A stretch of 64,000 nucleotides of DNA, taken from contig CAVOWQ010000033.1 in the NCBI GenBank assembly GCA_963700195.1, positions 124,001 to 188,000 of the forward strand, given 5' to 3'. The number at the start of each line of letters is the position of its first letter. Position 1 is the stretch's first letter. Both the position numbers and the translations under genes were made by a program. The notes under the pieces are model-generated. The model ran no database searches and was not told the origin of the DNA. It worked only from the letters and a program-made list of their open reading frames with translations. Below are positions 52,920 through 61,639 of the stretch, in pieces. Origin of the DNA: AP-15 sp963700195 (lineage in GTDB: Bacteria; Pseudomonadota; Alphaproteobacteria; ATCC43930; CGMCC-115725).

Positions 52920-53711
52920 TTGTGCGGCCTCTTGATCGTGGCGTGGGGGAAAGCCGCGGCAGCCGAGCCGCCCGCGCAATCGGCTGCGCCGCGCGACGCG
53001 GCGGTCGAGGCGGCGACGTATGACCGCTGCATGAAGCTGGCGCGGCAAAACCCGGGGGAGGGCCGCAGCTTGGCGCAGAGCTGGCACGAGCGCGGCGGAG
53101 CGCATCCGGCCGATCATTGCGCCGCCGTCGCACTGATCGGCCTGAAGCAATACAAGGAGGCGGCGATTCGCCTCGAAGCGCTGGCGCAAGCAATAGCCGC
53201 GCCGGCCGAGTTGCGCGCCGAGGTACTCGACCAGGCTGGGCAGGCCTGGGGTTTAGCCGGCGACCCGGTTCGCGCCTATGCGGCGGCCGGAGCGGCGGTT
53301 GCCCTCAAGCCGAATGACCCCGACCTGCTGATCGACCGGGCGCAAGCGGCCGCATCGGCGGGGTATTACGACAAAGCGGTAGCCGATCTCGACCATGTCT
53401 TGAAGGCTGACCCGTCGCGCGTCGATGCGCTGATCTACCGCGCCTCGGCAAACCGCGCCCTCGATCGGCTCGACCCCGCGCTCGCCGACGTCGAGAAGGC
53501 AATAGCGCGGGCGCCGAATTCCGCGCCGGCGCTGCTGGAACGCGGCAACCTTCGCCGCCTGAAGGGCGACAACGAGGGAGCCCGCCAAGACTGGGAGCGG
53601 GTCGGCCAATTGGCCCCCAACAGCCAGGCAGGCATGGCTGCCAAGGCGAACATCGAACATCTTCAATCAAACCGGGATGTCGAGCCGACAAAATCACGTG
53701 GTCTTCAATGA
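52920..53711 (+). CDS. TPR-repeat secreted protein
   Basis: A 263-residue protein from a TTG at 52920; the leader LCGLLIVAWGKAAAAEPPA is a signal peptide. Four or so TPR units follow at about 60-245: WHERGGAHPADHCAAVALIG, AIRLEALAQAIAAPAELRAE, AYAAAGAAVALKPNDPDLLI, KAVADLDHVLKADPSRVDAL, ALADVEKAIARAPNSAPALL. Probably a periplasmic scaffold or an assembly factor. No other gene with it; stop at 53711 lies 45 bp before the histidine kinase start. Confidence 0.8.
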   Translation: MCGLLIVAWGKAAAAEPPAQSAAPRDAAVEAATYDRCMKLARQNPGEGRSLAQSWHERGGAHPADHCAAVALIGLKQYKEAAIRLEALAQAIAAPAELRAEVLDQAGQAWGLAGDPVRAYAAAGAAVALKPNDPDLLIDRAQAAASAGYYDKAVADLDHVLKADPSRVDALIYRASANRALDRLDPALADVEKAIARAPNSAPALLERGNLRRLKGDNEGARQDWERVGQLAPNSQAGMAAKANIEHLQSNRDVEPTKSRGLQ

Positions 53712-53756
53712 ACGTCCCTTTATTTGTTGATAAGCATCTTCTCCTAATGTCGTCGT

Positions 53757-55361
53757 ATGGTGAAACACGACCATCTCCGGAGGGGACGTTTTCGCGCCAG
53801 CCGACGTCTATCGTTTGCCGCGATCGGTCTGCTCGTTGTCATCGTCACCACCGCCAGCTTAGCCGTTTGGGATCGACGCGTGGAACGGGGCGGTGGCTAC
53901 GTCCACGAATTCGCGCGCGTCGTCTCGTTCCAGCCCCTGACCGATTTCCCCCTCATGGCTATGGTCTCGGCGGCGGAAGATGCGGTGCTCGCGAATTGGC
54001 GGCGCCAATCGGTGTTCATCGCCTTCGGCACGCTTTGCGGGGCGATCGGTTTCGCGCTGATGTTTCGGGCACTGGTGGCGCGCTCCCGCTCGCTCGAGCG
54101 CTCCGAGGCCAGTCTACGCGAGAGCGAAGCTAGGTGTCGCGATTTCGCTCTGACCTCATCCGACTGGTTCTGGGAGACCGATGAGAAGCATCGGTTTAGT
54201 TATCTATCCGATCACATTCGTGCGTTTGGTCAGGATCCGCAAACCCGCATCGGCCGAACCCGCACCGAGCTGGCAGTCGATGTCGTCAGCGAACCGGCCA
54301 AATGGCAGGAGCATCTGGCGGTTCTAGACCGGCACGAACCCTTCCGTGACTTCGTCTATAAACGCAAGATCGGCGACGATCCCGAACGCGTGATTTCCAT
54401 CGGCGGCAACCCGTTCTTCGATGAGGCGCGGCGGTTTCTCGGCTATCGGGGAACAGCTCGCGACATCACCGAGAAGGTTTTGGCTGAACGAGCCGTGCAT
54501 GAAGCAAAAGCCGCCGCTGAGGCCGCCAACGTCGCCAAATCGCAGTTCCTTGCCAATATGAGCCATGAGCTGCGCACGCCCCTCAATGCGATCCTCGGCT
54601 TCTCCGAGGTGCTGGAGAACGGGATTGCGGGACCGCTCCAGTCGCGGCAAACCGAATATGTCGGTCTCATCCGCCAGAGCGGCGAGCATCTTTTGCACCT
54701 GATCAACGAGATTCTCGATCTGGCGCGGATCGACGCCGGTAAGCTGGATCTGCACGAAGAAGTGCTCGAGCCGAGCAAGCTGGTAGACAGCGCCATAGCC
54801 CTCGTCAGGGATCGTGCTGCCGCCGGGTTGCTCGAATTGGACGTCGACGTGGAAGAAGACATGACCCCGCTGAGGGCCGACCGTATTCGTCTGACGGAGA
54901 TCCTGCTCAACCTGTTGTCGAACGCAATCAAGTTCACCGAGCTTGGCGGCGCGATCAATGTGCTTGTACGGCGCACAGAAGAGGGCGGCGCCGCGTTCAT
55001 CGTGCAGGATAATGGCCGTGGGATGACGGAGGCCGAGGTCGAAATAGCCTTCGAGCGGTTTGGTCAGATCGAAGGAGGACTTTCCCGTCAACATGAAGGA
55101 TCCGGTCTGGGACTGCCGCTCGCTCGAAAGCTGGCCGAGCTCCACGGCGGCTCGCTGACGCTAAAGAGCGAAACGGGGCGCGGCACGACGGCAACAGTGA
55201 TCCTGCCGCCGTCGAGGGTTCTTTCAGCGGAGCCGGCGGCGGGCGGGAGTGACGACCGATCCTGCGAGCCCCGGCGATTTCGTCCCGGACACCAACCCGA
55301 GACTGGTCTGAAGGAAGACCAGCTGACCGAGGTGCGAAGCGGGGCCCAGCCCGCTTTTTGA
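53757..55361 (+). CDS. PAS-domain membrane histidine kinase
   Basis: A 534-residue kinase with two transmembrane segments (about 18-36 and 84-105) flanking a short extracytoplasmic stretch that reads like the last third of a Cache-type sensor (DFPLMAMVSAAEDAVLANWR), so the sensor may be truncated. A PAS domain at 128-240 (SDWFWETDEKHRFSYLSDHI), HisKA with His in FLANMSHELRTPLNAILGFS, then HATPase boxes NLLSNAIKFTE, DNGRGMTEAEVEIAFERFGQ and GSGLGLPLARKLAELHGG. The reader domain is complete. No response regulator is adjacent, so partner unknown. Start ATG 53757. Confidence 0.9.
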   Translation: MVKHDHLRRGRFRASRRLSFAAIGLLVVIVTTASLAVWDRRVERGGGYVHEFARVVSFQPLTDFPLMAMVSAAEDAVLANWRRQSVFIAFGTLCGAIGFALMFRALVARSRSLERSEASLRESEARCRDFALTSSDWFWETDEKHRFSYLSDHIRAFGQDPQTRIGRTRTELAVDVVSEPAKWQEHLAVLDRHEPFRDFVYKRKIGDDPERVISIGGNPFFDEARRFLGYRGTARDITEKVLAERAVHEAKAAAEAANVAKSQFLANMSHELRTPLNAILGFSEVLENGIAGPLQSRQTEYVGLIRQSGEHLLHLINEILDLARIDAGKLDLHEEVLEPSKLVDSAIALVRDRAAAGLLELDVDVEEDMTPLRADRIRLTEILLNLLSNAIKFTELGGAINVLVRRTEEGGAAFIVQDNGRGMTEAEVEIAFERFGQIEGGLSRQHEGSGLGLPLARKLAELHGGSLTLKSETGRGTTATVILPPSRVLSAEPAAGGSDDRSCEPRRFRPGHQPETGLKEDQLTEVRSGAQPAF

Positions 55362-55506
55362 GGAGTGCCGTGCGTCGCCGTAGCGCAGGCCGAGCGCCAA
55401 TTCATATCGAAAAGCAGCCGATCGCAATGGCAATATCGGATCAGGGGGCAGACTTGCCGACAGCTCGAGGACCCAAACAATCGGCTCGATTAAATTCAAG
55501 TAACTC

Positions 55507-56172
55507 ATGAGTTGCTGCAGATTTGATCGTCCAAACCGGCGGCATTTTATTGGCGGAGTCCTTGCCACTCACAGGGACGGCAGAGTGTTGGCGGTGCCGT
55601 TGTCAGGCCATGCCGAAGAGACCTTGGCGTTGCGCAAGCTTGCGGCCGAAAAGGGACTGCTCTACGGGACCACGATTTCGGCCAGACAGATTTCCGGAGA
55701 TGTCCGCTTTGTCGATCTCGTACTGCAGCAAACAGGGCTGGTCGTCGCCGAGAACGACATGATCGGACGGCGCGGGAGGCCGATCCCGCCGCCCGCCTCG
55801 CCGTCAACGAATACGATGCCGAGCTCGACACCCCGGAACAGGAAGTGCGCCGCACGACGCTGCTCAACCTGCCCGAGCGGATGCGGCGATCCGGAACACC
55901 CGTCGACGCAGTCGGCGTTCAAGCCCACCTTTCCTGCGCCGGCGGACCGCCCTTTTCGGCCTCTCGGCTGCGCCGGTTCCTCGCCGAGTTGGCGGCTCTC
56001 GGTCTGACGATCCAGATCTCCGAGCTCGACGTAACCGACGAAAAGCGCCGGCGGATGAAGTCGGTTCGGGACCGGCTGGATTGCCGAAAGACCTACAGCC
56101 GCTTCTGAAGACGGCGCACGACGAACCGGCGGTCAAGCTGGTGGTGACCTGGGGATTGATGCCCCAAGCCCG
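55507..56172 (+). pseudogene. GH10 xylanase remnant with internal deletion
   Basis: The plus strand reads NRRHFIGGVLA (a Tat-like leader), LRKLAAEKGLLYGTTISARQ, FVDLVLQQTGLVVAENDM, the N-terminal part of a family 10 endo-1,4-beta-xylanase (L...LFG..V, ENxMKW). It then jumps, in another frame, to VNEYDAELDTPEQEVRRTTL, GTPVDAVGVQAHLSCAGGPP, RRFLAELAALGLTIQISELD, the C-terminal part with the nucleophile Glu (ISELDVTD), and in a third frame DEPAVKLVVTWGL. The acid/base Glu region and about 150 residues are missing. A dead gene. Confidence 0.65.
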
Positions 56173-56257
56173 CCTTCGAGGCGATTGCGCAGGCCTTCGC
56201 GCATGCACCGCAGCGGGCGGCCGGATAGGACCTGCCGCCCTTCAGCGCTTGCGGGAG

Positions 56258-58038
56258 CTAATCGACGGCGAACACCCAGACCGAGCCGCCTTGCGGCACA
56301 TCGGGGAATTCCCACGGCCGCACCAGAGTTGAGGCGCGCCTGCATGCGTGCCGCGTCGACGCCCCAGCCCGACTGCACGGCGATGTATTGCTTGCCGTCA
56401 ATCTGGAACGAGACCGGCACGCCATTCACCCCCGAGCTGGTGCGGAATTCCCACAAGGTCTTGCCGTTCGAGGCGTCGAACGCGCGGAAGTAGCGGTCGT
56501 TCGTCCCGCCGGCGAACAAGACCCCACCTGCCGTCGCCAGCACCGGGCCCCAGAGCTGCGAGTTGGCAAAGGGATGGCTCCAGGCCTTCTGTCCGGTATC
56601 GAGGTTCCAGGCTTGCAGCTCGCCGATGTGATCGGCGCCCGGGGCGATATAGAGGGTCGTCGTTGCCCCTACATAACGTTGGCCGGGAGTGTAGGTGACC
56701 GGTTCACCGATCGACGTGCCGCACAGATTTTCATTGGCGGGGATATACAATAGCCGGGTCTTCGGGCTGTAAGCGACCGGCGGCCAGTCCTTGCCGCCCC
56801 ACAACGAAGGACAGAAATCGGCCTTCTTCCCCGTCGCAGGCTGCCGGGTCGGGTCGATCTGCGGCCGTCCGGTTTCGGGATCGAGACTTCACGAAGACGT
56901 TTTGCTTCACGAACGGCTTGCCATCGATGAAGTTGATCTTGTCAGAGGTGCGCTCCAGCATCCACAGATAGCCGTCGCGCGCGACGTCGACTAGGCCCTT
57001 GATGGTTTTGCCGTTGTGCTGGTAATCGACGAGGATCGGCGGCGAGACCTCGTCCCAATCCCATGAATCGTTTGGGTGGTACTGGTGATAGCCCTTGATT
57101 TTCCCGGTCGAAGTGTCAAGCGCCAACACCGATGAGGTGTAGAGGTTGTCACCCGGCCGCTGATCGCCCATCCACGGCCCGCCATTGCCGGTTCCCCAGA
57201 AGCTGAGATTAGTCTCCGGATCGTAATTGCCGGTAATCCAAACCGAGCCGCCGCCGGTCTTCCACTGATCGCCTTTGGGCCAGGTTTCGCTGCCCGGTTC
57301 GCCGGGGCTCGGTACGGTGTAGGTCTTCCATAGCGGCTTGCCGGTCTCGGCGTCGAACGCAGCGACAAAGCCGCGAACACCGAGTTCGCCGCCCGAGACG
57401 CCGACCATTACCTTGCCGTCGGCGACAAGCGGTGCCAACGACATATAGTATCCGTGGGTGTAGTCCTCGACCGGGGCCTTCCAAACCTCCTTGCCGGTCT
57501 TGGCATCGAGCGCGACGAGCACGGTATCGGCGGCGGCGAAGTAGACTTTGTCCCCGAGCAGCGCGACACCGCGGCTCGTCGGGTGCAGCAACAGCATGTC
57601 GTCCGGGATCGGCCGTTTGAAGCGCCACAGCAGGTCGCCCTTTTTGGCATCGATCGCCAGCACCTGATTGCCCGGCGTCGCGACGAACATGACCCCGTTG
57701 TTGACGATCGGCGGGGCCTGGTGGCCTTCGATCTGCCCGGTCGCCAAGGTCCACATGGGTTTCAGCTTGCCGACGTTTTCCACCGTGATCTGCGACAGCG
57801 GACTGTAGCCCCAGCCGTTATAGGTGCGGCGGTACATCAGCCAGTCGCCATCCTGCGGCTGCTTGAGTTCGTCCTGAGTCACCGGCTTGTAGCTCTGCAG
57901 TATCGGCGGCACCGGCGGTGGGCTATCCGGGGTCTGCAGCGGTGGCTGGGGCTGCTGTGCCCAGGCCGTTCCGGCGGCCAATACCAGTGCTAACCCGCTC
58001 GCCGCGACGGCGAAATGGCAACGACGTTTTCTCTGCAT
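56258..58038 (-). pseudogene. PQQ-dependent alcohol dehydrogenase (copy 1), two +1 frameshifts
   Basis: Starts at 58038 with a signal peptide (AVAASGLALVLAAGTAWA), then an eight-bladed quinoprotein propeller: WGYSPLSQITVENVGKLKPM, APPIVNNGVMFVATPGNQVL, and the active-site Asp327 with Asp329 in HPNDSWDWDE. Near 56887 an extra base changes frame, and LWGGKDWPPVAYSPKTRLLY, GADHIGELQAWNLDTGQKAW, VQSGWGVDAARMQARLNSGA continue; a second extra C near 56303 would restore the natural end at 56258 (PQGGSVWVF). About 593 residues, no haem domain. The Asp-x-Asp pair is the mark of lanthanide-dependent (XoxF/ExaF-type) enzymes. Confidence 0.9.
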
Positions 58039-58065
58039 GGGCGTCTCTCCTCGATTTTCTTGGGG

Positions 58066-58681
58066 TCACATCTGTTGGAAACCGGCCCGGCCAGTGAATG
58101 GCTTGGCGACGGCGAGCTGGCCGTCGACGATTTTCAATGGCAGCGCCGGCAGGCGGCGCGGCGCCGGCCCGCTGACTACCTTAGCCGCTTCCTTCGGATC
58201 ATAAGTCGAGTAATGGCAGGGACATTGGAGCAGCTGGCGATTGGGGTCCCAACTGGTCACGTCACAGCCGGTGTGCACACATATCGCCGAATAGGCGACA
58301 ACACCGTCGGCGGCACGCTCCTTGGTTTCGGCAGTCGCAGCCTTCAGGGTCGAGGCGCAATAGCAGTACCTTGTTGAGCCGCGAGCCGTTACGCACGGTG
58401 CTGGTCGCCGGATCCATCGGCCACGCGAAAGTCTGCTTGGCGTCGAGCTTCAAATCGTCGGGTTTCAGGGGCTCCGGGGGAGTAGCACCAACCGCGACCA
58501 ATAGATCGCCTTCGCGCGGCCGTTCATGCGCCGCATCGGTTTGCGCAAATGCCAAACGGGGCGAGAGCGCAAGGCCCAGCCCCAGCTCGAGGGCCGCACG
58601 CCGCCCTATCCGCCGTGCCCCACATCTGAATTCGCAATCCAACTCTTCCCCCAAGCCTAAACGCTCCCGGCCAAGCACCAT
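58066..58681 (-). pseudogene. Rieske [2Fe-2S] protein, one +1 frameshift
   Basis: The start at 58681 (MVLGRERLGLGEELDCEFRC) leads to a Tat/TM-like leader (RRAALELGLGLALSPRLAFA) and PREGDLLVAVGATPPEPLKP, RNGSRLNKVLLLRLDP. A +1 shift near 58365 moves to the frame with KERAADGVVAYSAICVHTGC and LLQCPCHYSTYDPKEAAKV. The Rieske ligands Cys-x-His (CVH) and CPCH with the second Cys of each box are complete. It lies between PQQ-DH1 and the Mo-hydroxylase large subunit and may accept their electrons. A lone Rieske without cytochrome b, so not a bc1 subunit. Confidence 0.85.
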
Positions 58682-58718
58682 CGTGACCGGGCGAGGAAGC
58701 TCGCCCGCTCATCGTTTC

Positions 58719-61019
58719 TCAGGTAGCCAGCTGGTCGCCGATCGGCAGGCGACGGATGCGCTTGCCGGTGGCGGCGAAGATGGCATTGCACAGCGCCGGC
58801 GCAAAAGGCGGCAGCCCCGGCTCGCCGACGCCGCTCGACGGCACGTCGATCCCGTTGGGGACGATATGCACATCGGTGACCGGCGGCGATTCGTCGATGC
58901 GGAGCACTCGGTAGCCGTCGTAGTTGCTTTGTTCGACGCGGCCTTTCTTGAAGGTGATCTCGCCATAGAGCGCGAGCCCCATCCCCATCACCGCCGCGCC
59001 TTCGATCTGCGAGCGAATGCGCTCGGGATTGGCGGCAAAGCCGCAATCGATCGCCGTGTCGACGCGCGGCACCGTCACATGGCCCTTCTCATCTACTGCC
59101 GCCTCGACGACGGTGGCGACATAGGTCAAAAAACTACGGTGGACGGCGATGCCAAGACCATGCCGTGGCGGCAGCTTTCGGCCCCAGTCGCCCTTCTCCG
59201 CCACGAGCTCGACGACGCGCCGAAGACGCGCGGTATCGATCGGGTAAGTCTCGAACGGGTCACCGTAGTTCCAGAAATCGGCGACGTCCGGCGACTTGCG
59301 GGGATCGACGATACGGGGCGGCCCGATCAGCGCGAGGAGCATCTCCTTCGGATCGCGCTCGGTGGCCTTGGCGAGCTCGGCGACGAAGGATTGGACGGCG
59401 AAGCCGTGCGGGATGTTCGACACCGAGCGAAACCAGCCGATGCGCGTATGCGCCTCGGCCTCGCCGTTCTCGCATCGCAGGTTGGGAATATCGAACGGCA
59501 CGTCGACGAACCCCATGCCGAGTTCGAAAGGTGCTTCGTGCATCTGATCGGCCGCAAAGATCGACTTTATCGTAGGGGCGACACTGCGATGCCGCCAAGC
59601 CACCACCTTTCCACTCCCGTCGAGGCCGGCATCAATTCGCTCGGCCGAGACCGTGTGGAGATAGTCGTGCTGCAGATCGTCCTCGCGCGTCCAGATCACT
59701 TTCACCGGTGCGCCGCCCATTGCCTTCGACAGCACTGCAGCTTCGAGGACAAAATCGCATTGCGACTTGCGGCCAAAGCCGCCGCCCAGCAACGGGACGT
59801 GGACGGTCACGTCCTCTTCCTTCAGCCCGAGCTTCTTGGCGAGTTCCTCGCGCGTACCCCCGGGGCTTTGCGCCGGCGCCCAGGCCTCGCACTTCCCGTC
59901 GGCGACCCGCACGGTCGCGCTCGGCGGCTCCATCGTCGCATGGGCGATGTGAGGAATGTAGTACTCCGCCGACACGACCTTGGCGGCTGACGCCAGCGCC
60001 TTCTCGGCATCGCCGTCGTTGCGCACGACCTTGCCCGGCTGGCGGGCGGTCTCCTCCAGCTGCGCTTTGAACGCCGCCGAATCGTAAGAGCCGTTCGGTC
60101 CGTCGTCCCAGGTCGGATTGAGCGCTTCGCGGCCCTTGATCGCCGCCCAGGTATTGCGCGCGACGACCGCGACGCCGCCCAGCGGCTGGAATTTTGCCGG
60201 AGCCGGTGTGCCTTCGATCGTCACGACCTTCTCGACACCGGGTACCTTCATAGCCGCATCGGCATTGAATGACACGACCTTGCCGCCGAACACTGGCGGG
60301 CGCGCAACGACCGCGTATTTCATCCCGGAAAGCTTTGCGTCGATGCCGTAAGTCGCACGCCCGGTGGTGATGTCGAAGAGATCGACGATCGGTATCGTGC
60401 CCTTGCCGATGTAACGGAAGGCACTGGGATCCTTGAGCTTGATCTGATCGGCCGGCGGCGTCGGCAGTGCGCCGGCGGCGACGGCCAGCTCGCCATAGCC
60501 GAGCTTACGTCCCGAGGCCTTGTGAATGACCTCGTGGTTGAGCGCCTGAACCTCGGCGACACCGACGCCCCAGCGCTGCGCTGCGGCGGCTTCCAGCATC
60601 TGCCGCATGGCCGCGCCGCATTGGCGCATCGGCTGGATGCCGTGACGCAGGCTGCGCGAGCCGTCGGTGTCCTGATTGCCATATTTCTCCTCGTCGCCCG
60701 GCGCTTGCGCGACGCGTACGCGCGACCAATCCGCTTCGAGCTCGTCAGCGACAACCATCGGCAGGCTGGTGCGTGAGCCGGTGCCCATCTCCGAGCGGAT
60801 AGCGACGATGGTCACAGTCCCGTCGGGCGCTATCGAAACGAAGATGTGGGGGTCGGACTTGACGCCGTGGGGCATCTTCTCGGCGCCGGTGGCGTAAGCG
60901 GCGAGCGCGGTGCGCGCCGGCACAAACTCGGCAGCAATGACGAGACCGCCGGTCGCGAGCAATCCCTTCAGAAAGCCGCGGCGGCTGACATTCTCGATTA
61001 CGGCGTGGACGGAGGTCAT
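58719..61019 (-). CDS. Mo-hydroxylase large subunit (IorB/xanthine-dehydrogenase family)
   Basis: A 766-residue molybdopterin-cytosine-dinucleotide-type large subunit. A Tat signal (NVSRRGFLKGLLATGG, 10-25) exports it folded. Mo-binding blocks: IFVSIAPDGTVTIVAIRSEM, GRATYGIDAKLSGMKYAVVA, MEPPSATVRVADGKCEAWAP, GGGFGRKSQCDFVLEAAVLS, HGFAVQSFVAELAKATERD, and GIDVPSSGVGEPGLPPFAPA near the end, whose Glu is the general base that activates water. Closest functional types are isoquinoline 1-oxidoreductase and periplasmic aldehyde dehydrogenases. It starts one base after the small-subunit stop (TGACATG), so the two are coupled. Confidence 0.93.
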   Translation of the reverse strand: MTSVHAVIENVSRRGFLKGLLATGGLVIAAEFVPARTALAAYATGAEKMPHGVKSDPHIFVSIAPDGTVTIVAIRSEMGTGSRTSLPMVVADELEADWSRVRVAQAPGDEEKYGNQDTDGSRSLRHGIQPMRQCGAAMRQMLEAAAAQRWGVGVAEVQALNHEVIHKASGRKLGYGELAVAAGALPTPPADQIKLKDPSAFRYIGKGTIPIVDLFDITTGRATYGIDAKLSGMKYAVVARPPVFGGKVVSFNADAAMKVPGVEKVVTIEGTPAPAKFQPLGGVAVVARNTWAAIKGREALNPTWDDGPNGSYDSAAFKAQLEETARQPGKVVRNDGDAEKALASAAKVVSAEYYIPHIAHATMEPPSATVRVADGKCEAWAPAQSPGGTREELAKKLGLKEEDVTVHVPLLGGGFGRKSQCDFVLEAAVLSKAMGGAPVKVIWTREDDLQHDYLHTVSAERIDAGLDGSGKVVAWRHRSVAPTIKSIFAADQMHEAPFELGMGFVDVPFDIPNLRCENGEAEAHTRIGWFRSVSNIPHGFAVQSFVAELAKATERDPKEMLLALIGPPRIVDPRKSPDVADFWNYGDPFETYPIDTARLRRVVELVAEKGDWGRKLPPRHGLGIAVHRSFLTYVATVVEAAVDEKGHVTVPRVDTAIDCGFAANPERIRSQIEGAAVMGMGLALYGEITFKKGRVEQSNYDGYRVLRIDESPPVTDVHIVPNGIDVPSSGVGEPGLPPFAPALCNAIFAATGKRIRRLPIGDQLAT

Positions 61020-61020
61020 G

Positions 61021-61473
61021 TCACGCTCCCGTAGCAGCCGCCCTGATGGCGGCGGTGATACGCTGATAGCAGCCGCAGCGGCAGATGTTGCCGCTCATCG
61101 CGTCGTTGATCTCGGCCTCGGATGGGTTCTTCGTCGTCGCCAGCAGCGCGGCGGCCTGCATGATTTGGCCGGCTTGGCAATAGCCGCATTGCGGGACGTT
61201 TAAGGCGCGCCACGCCTTCTGCACCGGGTGATTCCCATCGCGATCGAGGCCCTCGATCGTTGTCACCGAGCGCCCGGCGACGTCACTGACGGCTGTGGCG
61301 CAGGCACGGGTAGCTTGGCCATCGATATGGACCGTGCAGGCGCCGCACAGTGCCACGCCACAGCCGAACTTCGTTCCGGTGAGCCCAAGCTCATCCCGCA
61401 GATACCACAGCAGCGGCATCGATGGATCGCCGTCGAAAGACTGTGTCTGGCCGTTGACCTGTAATTTGACCAT
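61021..61473 (-). CDS. [2Fe-2S] small subunit of Mo-hydroxylase (IorA-type)
   Basis: A 150-residue electron-transfer subunit. The plant-type ferredoxin cluster has Cys38, Cys43, Cys46 (FGCGVALCGACTVHIDG) and Cys58; the C-terminal cluster has Cys96 and Cys99 (VPQCGYCQAGQIM) and Cys131/Cys133 (GNICRCGCYQRI). It passes electrons from the Mo site of the large subunit. No own Tat signal; such subunits are carried out with the partner. First of the operon small-large-Rieske-PQQ-DH1, following PQQ-DH2 by 166 bp. Confidence 0.94.
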   Translation of the reverse strand: MVKLQVNGQTQSFDGDPSMPLLWYLRDELGLTGTKFGCGVALCGACTVHIDGQATRACATAVSDVAGRSVTTIEGLDRDGNHPVQKAWRALNVPQCGYCQAGQIMQAAALLATTKNPSEAEINDAMSGNICRCGCYQRITAAIRAAATGA

Positions 61474-61639
61474 CGGGTCTCCTCCCTCGACTGCCTAGGA
61501 GCGGTGCATAGAGTAAAATATCCCGGCGGCGACCTTGCCGTCGCTACCCTTTTTGCGGCAGAGCCTGTTCCTGCCGATGGCCTCCCACCCTAACCCTTCC
61601 CCGCTTGCAAGGGAGGCGAGGGGATGGGATGGGAGAGGG

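Noticed and set aside
58371..59990. 539-codon plus-strand open frame
   Set aside because: Antisense to the Mo-hydroxylase large subunit and Rieske gene; composition is basic/His-rich as expected for a shadow.
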